Origin: Bacteroidales bacterium
Lineage (GTDB): Bacteria > Bacteroidota > Bacteroidia > Bacteroidales > UBA932
DNA length: 64,000 bases
Assembly (NCBI GenBank): GCA_017519865.1
Contig: JAFWRQ010000030.1
Span: 1-64,000, forward strand
Reading direction: 5' to 3'
Positions 59,616 through 64,000 of this stretch are shown piece after piece. Numbering within the stretch: position 1 is the first letter of the stretch; each line of letters begins with the position of its first letter. The position numbers were made by a program, and so were the translations under genes. The notes below the pieces were generated by a model. The model ran no database searches. It was not told the origin of the DNA and saw only the letters and a program-made list of their open reading frames with translations.

Positions 59616-61391
59616 TTATTTTATGTCGATCAATTCGAAGCTGTGAGGCTTGAGGGATACTGGAATCCTCCTGTCGCCTACCACGACGGTGGCTTCGCAC
59701 GGCTCGTCGCGGAAGGATTCGACGATGACCTTGTCGTTGTCATAGACGAAGAGGCCGATTTTGGAAGGACCTTCCAGACGGGCTTTCAGGTCTCTGCCGA
59801 GGGTGGTACGTATGGTATTAAGCACTGCGTCGGGGAAAACATACATGTCGGAGACGTCCTCGGGGACAGTCAGGACATAGAGGTTGCCCTTGGAGTACTT
59901 GCCGCGGAGAAGGATGGGCCATCCGCTGGTTCCACCCGTGAGGGGTTTGCCGGCCGAGATGGTCTCCCAGGTGTCGTTGGTGTAATAACCGACCTCAGGG
60001 ATGAGGATGTCTTTTTCGCTCTTGCCGTTGCGGCCGAAGTCGTTGACCAGAGCGTAACCGTCCAGGGTAAGCTCGGCGAACTGAGCAATCTTCTCGGGAA
60101 TCTCCTTGAGGAGTCCGGTGGTGATCACGACGTCACCACCCCTATGGAGCTGGGCATCGATCTTGCTGACGATGTCCGGGTCATCCGCCGCTTGTGCGGT
60201 AAGAAGGACGACCTGCTGATCAGTCGGGAACTCGGGCCGCATGTCCATCGGAAGTCCGATCATGCCGAAATAGTTCTGGAGGAACGCTTCTCCTTTGGCA
60301 TGGTAAGGCTTGTAGGACACTATGCCCAGAGGCTTGCCAAGTTGTGCGACGATGGGATCGACCTTGGCAAGGGTGTAGCCTGCTATCCGGGCTATGGTCG
60401 TGGGCTCAACGCCGGCCTTGAAGGGCTTCATCATCTCGTCCCAGTCGAAACTGGTGCCGGTGCCTTGCCATGGAGTCTTCCAGGCAGGATTGATGGTGTT
60501 GCCGACGAGGGACCTGTAGTCGAACAGGGCGATCTCAGGAGCCTTGGCGAACATCGTGAGCCAGAGCTGTTCGGCGTAACGGTCGGCGCCCATGTTGATG
60601 CCTCCGGCATCGACCCAGCCGCCGAAGTTATGGCCGGGACGGAGATTGTCCAGATAACGGATAATGTTGTAGCTGAGATAATTCTGGAGATGCTGCGCAC
60701 CGGCGGGGTCGCGGGTCTCGGTGCCGCTCCAAACTCCGTCGAAGATCTGCGGACCGTGCTCGAGGTCGAATCCCAGGCCTTGGAAATCATCGTACCAGTT
60801 GGGGTATTTGATGATGACCTTGACGTTCGGATTGATCTTTTTGGCGGGACCGATTACAAGGTTCTGTCCGGCCTCGGTCATGAGTTTGAGCCTGTACTCG
60901 GTCCAGCTCATATCTCCCTTGGCCTCGATGCAGAGGTCGCATTTGCAGTCCGTGAAGAAGAAGTCGTCGAGAATAATGGTGTCGTAATTCTTGGCTGTGA
61001 ACTCGGCAATTTCCTGGACTTTCTTGCGATGCTCGGGGTTGGTGTAGCAGAAAGTCTCGAAATTGTTGCGCTCGTTGACGGTGTAGGTGATGCCGCCGGC
61101 GACTTCCACGCCGTGCTCCTTGAAAAATTTTTTAGCTGCGTCTACTGTCGACTGCGGGACAATGAGCAGGTCACGGTGGGTCTCCAGGTAGATCCTGTCC
61201 ACGTTCATCTGCGAGGAAATGGTCTCCCAGGTGGAGCGGAGCCATTCCGGGTCGCCCATCTTCTCGACCTCATATGCGCGGGCGTAAACCGCGACCTTGT
61301 AGCTCTTGTAGTTGCCCGCTGAAAGCGGGGATGCAAAAACTGCCGGGAGCAGCGCTAGAACGGCTGCGATGGCGATAAGGTACTTTTTCAT
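59616..61391 (-). CDS. Secreted protein of unknown family, possible TIM-barrel glycosidase
   Basis: A 591-residue exported protein with a signal ending in ASPLSAG. Residues about 30-400 have the alternating pattern of a TIM barrel: VDRIYLETHRD, GVEVAGGITYT, DTIILDDFFFTDCKCDLC (Asp142, Asp143, Cys149, Cys151, Cys154), VIIKYPNWYDD and FDGVWSGTETRDP. The Cys cluster after an acidic strand end recalls metal sites of some clan-A glycosidases. A sandwich-like C-terminus ends SFELIDIK. I cannot assign a CAZy family. It lies between GH9 and esterase genes in one unit. ATG 61391 is preferred to TTG 61397. Confidence 0.7.
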   Translation of the reverse strand: MKKYLIAIAAVLALLPAVFASPLSAGNYKSYKVAVYARAYEVEKMGDPEWLRSTWETISSQMNVDRIYLETHRDLLIVPQSTVDAAKKFFKEHGVEVAGGITYTVNERNNFETFCYTNPEHRKKVQEIAEFTAKNYDTIILDDFFFTDCKCDLCIEAKGDMSWTEYRLKLMTEAGQNLVIGPAKKINPNVKVIIKYPNWYDDFQGLGFDLEHGPQIFDGVWSGTETRDPAGAQHLQNYLSYNIIRYLDNLRPGHNFGGWVDAGGINMGADRYAEQLWLTMFAKAPEIALFDYRSLVGNTINPAWKTPWQGTGTSFDWDEMMKPFKAGVEPTTIARIAGYTLAKVDPIVAQLGKPLGIVSYKPYHAKGEAFLQNYFGMIGLPMDMRPEFPTDQQVVLLTAQAADDPDIVSKIDAQLHRGGDVVITTGLLKEIPEKIAQFAELTLDGYALVNDFGRNGKSEKDILIPEVGYYTNDTWETISAGKPLTGGTSGWPILLRGKYSKGNLYVLTVPEDVSDMYVFPDAVLNTIRTTLGRDLKARLEGPSKIGLFVYDNDKVIVESFRDEPCEATVVVGDRRIPVSLKPHSFELIDIK

Positions 61392-61406
61392 ATTCAAAGG
61401 GTTTTG

Positions 61407-63503
61407 TTAGAAATCATAATCGCTTCCTCCGGTGAGGATAGGGTAGATGTTGGCGGGGAAGCAGAGGCTCTGGTATATCGTGAACTCGCTCTGCGAGATG
61501 GCCATCATGTTGTCAATGTAGGTACGCTCGCGCGGCGTGTTGCGGTCGATAGCGGGATAGGACTTGCCGGCGTTGGTGATGAGGCCGGGACCGAAGACTA
61601 TAAGACCGGGGCGGATCCCCCAGTGCATCTCGTGATTGGTGTACTCAGTCTCGCGGTCGTGCGGGTGGTGTACGCGATTATACCCGATACCGGTCATGAA
61701 ACACTTGCCCATGGGGTTGAGGCCGAGGACATAGTCCATCAGTTGGCTGACGCCGTCGATGTATTTCTGCTCGCTGGTAAGCCCCCAATAGAGGAGCATG
61801 GGATAGGCATACTGTCCCTGTGCGACGTTGCTTCCCCACCAGCGGAGAGTCTCGGGTGTCCCCACCGGATATGCATTCTGGGCGAGGATCCCCAGCTCCT
61901 TGTCGGCGGTGTTCTTGACGGCCTCGATGAAGATGGCCTTGACCGCGGGATCTGTTTCTCGGGTCTTGGTGAGGACATATGAATAGAAGTAAGAAGGCAG
62001 CCATGCGTTGCGGGCGAAGGCTTCAGTACCCTGGTTATATGTGTCGACGATAGCGTTTACGTCGGTCGCGTGGGCCTTGATGTAGTCATGGTACTGGCTT
62101 TCGCCGGTCTTGAGGTACATCTCTACGTTCCAGTACATGTCGAAGGTAGGGAAAGCCAAGCCTTTCAGAGACTTGCGGGCCAGAGCGGCGTGTTCCATGA
62201 GTTCTGCTGCACGCTCGGGCTTGTAAGGCTCGATTAGGCGGGCCAGATGTACGAAAAGGGCTGAAGCCCAGGCTGCGGTGATGGGGGAGAGGACTTCTGT
62301 GCCGAAAAGATGGTCCTCGCGGTCATAGGTCGTGAAGGGTGAATAGCCTGTGGTTTCGGTACCCCAGGGCATCTCTCCGGTCTCGGTCTGGACATATTCC
62401 CAGAACATGGTACCCCACTCGGCCTCGTCGATGATGTCGGGAACGCCGTTGCCCTTGCCGAGGATGTTGAAGTTCTCGTCAAAGATGTCGGGGATGTTGA
62501 ACTGGTCATCCTTGAAGTAATCCGGGAAGGCCTCGTAGGTCGTAAGGAGTGAAGAAGAGACGTCCATGTGGTAGGTGCGGCGGTCGGCATCGCCGGCATC
62601 ATGGTAGCCTCCCCACGCCTTGATGGTCGGCTCCTCGCCGGTGACTACCAGACGAGCCTCTCCGATGGGGCCGTAGGTCAGGTATACGGTCTCATGGCAG
62701 GGTTTGGTGCGGATGTCCCAGTCAGCGTAAGGCTTGACGACAGGGACGCCGCAGCGCTGGTGGTAGAGGGCGCGGAAGCTGAGCCATGCGACCTGCTTAG
62801 AGTAACTTCCTCCCACTCCGAAGGGATAAGACACGCCGTAGCCCTTGACGGAAATTTTGTACGGGCCTCCCTCGGGGACTGAGGACAGGTCGATCCTGTA
62901 TACGAAGTCACCGGAGGACTTGTCTTGGCCGATTTCCTTCAACGTTCCCTTTGCGACCTTCTTGCCTGACTTGTCAAGTACGCTGTATTCCGGGAGCTGT
63001 CCCTCGATCTGGCGGACTCCTCCGTCGCCGAGCCAGATGGCAAAATTGGCGTAGCGGACGTCGGACAAGGCGCTGTACCCGGCCTGGTTGGTCTTGATGG
63101 ATTCGCAGAAGGTCTTCTTGTCATTGAAGCGGAACGCCTTTTTTCCGTACGGAGTGCGGATGACATAGCGTTTGCCCTGCTTGAGTTTCGGGACCTCCAT
63201 GTAAATGTGATGTTCGGAAGCGTCAGCCTCTGTCACGAACTTGTAGAGGGCCTTGACAGGCTTCCTTCCGACTTTCCATAGAGCGGGGTCGGAAACGTCG
63301 ACACCGTCAAGGTCTACGATGTCGCTGTTGAAAAGGGCTACAAGGATGTTGTCGGATGCCGTCCGGATTTCGGTCAGGACCAGGGAAGCATCCTTCTCAT
63401 TGCTACCTTCTTCCGGATACACCGGCATTACCGGGGTCTGTCCGGAAAGCCGGACCGGGACGGCCAAGGCAAGGAAGAGCCATAGAAATGCGTTAGGTTT
63501 CAT
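61407..63503 (-). CDS. GH9 endoglucanase-type glycoside hydrolase
   Basis: A 698-residue exported enzyme: signal ending VRLSGQ, a beta-rich N-terminal part, an Ig-like CelD-N domain around 133-225 (IKTNQAGYSALSDVRYANFA), and the GH9 (alpha/alpha)6 domain. GGYHDAGDADRR at about 299-309 holds the catalytic Asp pair, GVPDIIDEAEWG is a typical GH9 segment, and AISQSEFTIYQ near residue 673 carries the probable acid Glu. It should cut beta-1,4-glucan or mixed-linkage glucan/xyloglucan backbones. It is first in an operon with the unknown protein and the esterase, divergent from susC. Confidence 0.9.
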   Translation of the reverse strand: MKPNAFLWLFLALAVPVRLSGQTPVMPVYPEEGSNEKDASLVLTEIRTASDNILVALFNSDIVDLDGVDVSDPALWKVGRKPVKALYKFVTEADASEHHIYMEVPKLKQGKRYVIRTPYGKKAFRFNDKKTFCESIKTNQAGYSALSDVRYANFAIWLGDGGVRQIEGQLPEYSVLDKSGKKVAKGTLKEIGQDKSSGDFVYRIDLSSVPEGGPYKISVKGYGVSYPFGVGGSYSKQVAWLSFRALYHQRCGVPVVKPYADWDIRTKPCHETVYLTYGPIGEARLVVTGEEPTIKAWGGYHDAGDADRRTYHMDVSSSLLTTYEAFPDYFKDDQFNIPDIFDENFNILGKGNGVPDIIDEAEWGTMFWEYVQTETGEMPWGTETTGYSPFTTYDREDHLFGTEVLSPITAAWASALFVHLARLIEPYKPERAAELMEHAALARKSLKGLAFPTFDMYWNVEMYLKTGESQYHDYIKAHATDVNAIVDTYNQGTEAFARNAWLPSYFYSYVLTKTRETDPAVKAIFIEAVKNTADKELGILAQNAYPVGTPETLRWWGSNVAQGQYAYPMLLYWGLTSEQKYIDGVSQLMDYVLGLNPMGKCFMTGIGYNRVHHPHDRETEYTNHEMHWGIRPGLIVFGPGLITNAGKSYPAIDRNTPRERTYIDNMMAISQSEFTIYQSLCFPANIYPILTGGSDYDF

Positions 63504-63566
63504 CTTGATGGAGCTTTAGTGATTATTAAGGATTCAATGAATTGTGCCTGGTTTGTGCTTTCAACG

Positions 63567-63574
63567 CAAAAGTA
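63567..63574 (-). promoter_or_regulatory. -7 box (TACTTTTG, minus strand) for the GH9 operon
   Basis: CAAAAGTA on the plus strand; 64 bases before the GH9 start. The 63504-63798 gap holds this and the susC promoter and no other recognisable feature. Confidence 0.45.
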
Positions 63575-63749
63575 AGGAAATAAAGGTTTTTCGCCTCTAT
63601 TATCGGTTCATAGTTTACACTCTGAGTTCAGACGCCTTTTTTAACTGTGGAGGCAAATGTTGAACCCTCATGATATGCGTGGAGGTCCCTTTAGGGGCGA
63701 TTTGCTCAAATTTGAATTATCGCGAAAAAGGTTTGTGGCTCCGTGAATG

Positions 63750-63757
63750 TAATTTTG
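63750..63757 (+). promoter_or_regulatory. -7 box (TAATTTTG) for susC
   Basis: TAATTTTG fits TAnnTTTG, 41 bases before ATG 63799. No standard -33 TTG, which is common for regulated sus-type promoters. Confidence 0.5.
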
Positions 63758-63798
63758 TAAAACGATTAAATAAACTAACACTATAAACCAATGTCACG

Positions 63799-64000
63799 AT
63801 GAAACTCAAGAACCTAAAATGCACTGTGCTGATCTCCGCCTTCCTCATGTCGGCGGCGACCTTGCTTGCACAGAATGTGACTGTAACCGGTACAGTCAAG
63901 GATGAGTCGGGATTGCCAGCAATCGGTGCCGGCGTCATGCAGTCCGGAACGCGTAACGGCGTCGCCACGGACATCGACGGCAATTACACGATCACCGTCC
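63799..64000 (+). CDS. susC: SusC-type TonB-dependent receptor, N-terminal fragment (cut by window)
   Basis: The first 67 codons: a signal peptide (MKLKNLKCTVLISAFLMSAATLLAQ) followed by VTVTGTVKDESGLPAIGAGVM, the carboxypeptidase-regulatory-like domain that opens SusC proteins. SusC forms the outer-membrane pore that imports oligosaccharides with a SusD lipoprotein. The gene runs past the right edge. Together with the divergent GH9 operon it marks a polysaccharide utilisation locus. Confidence 0.88.
   Translation, partial: MKLKNLKCTVLISAFLMSAATLLAQNVTVTGTVKDESGLPAIGAGVMQSGTRNGVATDIDGNYTITV

Noticed and set aside
59553..61322. 589-codon plus-strand frame opposite the unknown GH9-operon protein
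   Set aside because: The minus strand has a signal peptide, operon spacing and structured motifs; the plus frame shows only Val/Gly/Glu-rich shadow sequence.

Overview
The window looks like chromosome of a Bacteroidales (Bacteroidota) bacterium of fairly high GC. The evidence is the repeated promoter box TAnnTTTG (often with an upstream TTG about 20 bases away), a SusC-type TonB receptor at the right edge, families largely restricted to Bacteroidota (DUF4837, CCDC81-like HU domain, the DUF4922-SpoIID fusion, DUF1460), and many exported glycan-active enzymes and esterases. The lineage below the order is inference; an uncultured gut or rumen Bacteroidales fits. I saw no rRNA, CRISPR array, insertion sequence or intact prophage.

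Layout. 1-171: 3' end of an AT-rich unknown gene. 0.2-5.2 kb: nitroreductase, then two DASS-type anion/sodium symporters around an outer-membrane porin, with a 41-bp nested hairpin after the porin and again after the second transporter. 5.3-7.7 kb (-): phosphomannomutase/phosphoglucomutase and an M23-LysM protein. 7.9-11.5 kb: ilvE, a membrane metallophosphoesterase, lpdA. 11.5-20.2 kb: DUF1460 lipoprotein and a GH3 lipoprotein (-), then a PHB-depolymerase-like esterase, a Tat-exported aldo/keto reductase and a second GH3 (+). 20.3-26.2 kb: def, ruvX (-); degenerate LytM protein, dxr, rseP, DUF4837 lipoprotein (+); tRNA-Glu, rpsT, tRNA-Pro. 26.2-31.5 kb (-): MtaD-like deaminase, lipoprotein esterase, a four-gene ECF sigma-factor envelope operon, and a membrane protein. 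31.6-40.2 kb: an esterase-rich stretch with five exported alpha/beta hydrolases, including three tandem paralogues, plus a CDF cation exporter and a Tat MBL hydrolase. 40.2-43.3 kb: an accessory patch bounded by a 53-bp direct repeat derived from the tRNA-Asn end and terminator, holding a lipoprotein and a frameshifted CDF paralogue. 43.4-49.7 kb: a tightly overlapping operon of membrane-anchored HU-like protein, Nudix, DUF4922-SpoIID, AmpG-like permease and NamZ (DUF1343), read here as a peptidoglycan turnover and recycling unit. 49.7-58.6 kb: low-complexity secreted protein, serpin, murI, asnA, prfB, class I fumarase, serB. 58.7-64 kb: a glycan locus with GH9, an unrecognised possibly TIM-barrel protein and an esterase (-), divergent from susC (+, cut by the window).

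Two themes stand out. First, many exported proteins carry Gly/Arg/Gln/Pro-rich low-complexity loops or tails, while the cytosolic enzymes do not. Second, ester removal is strongly over-represented: eight putative esterases next to two GH3 and one GH9 enzymes suggest a lifestyle built on acylated plant polysaccharide.
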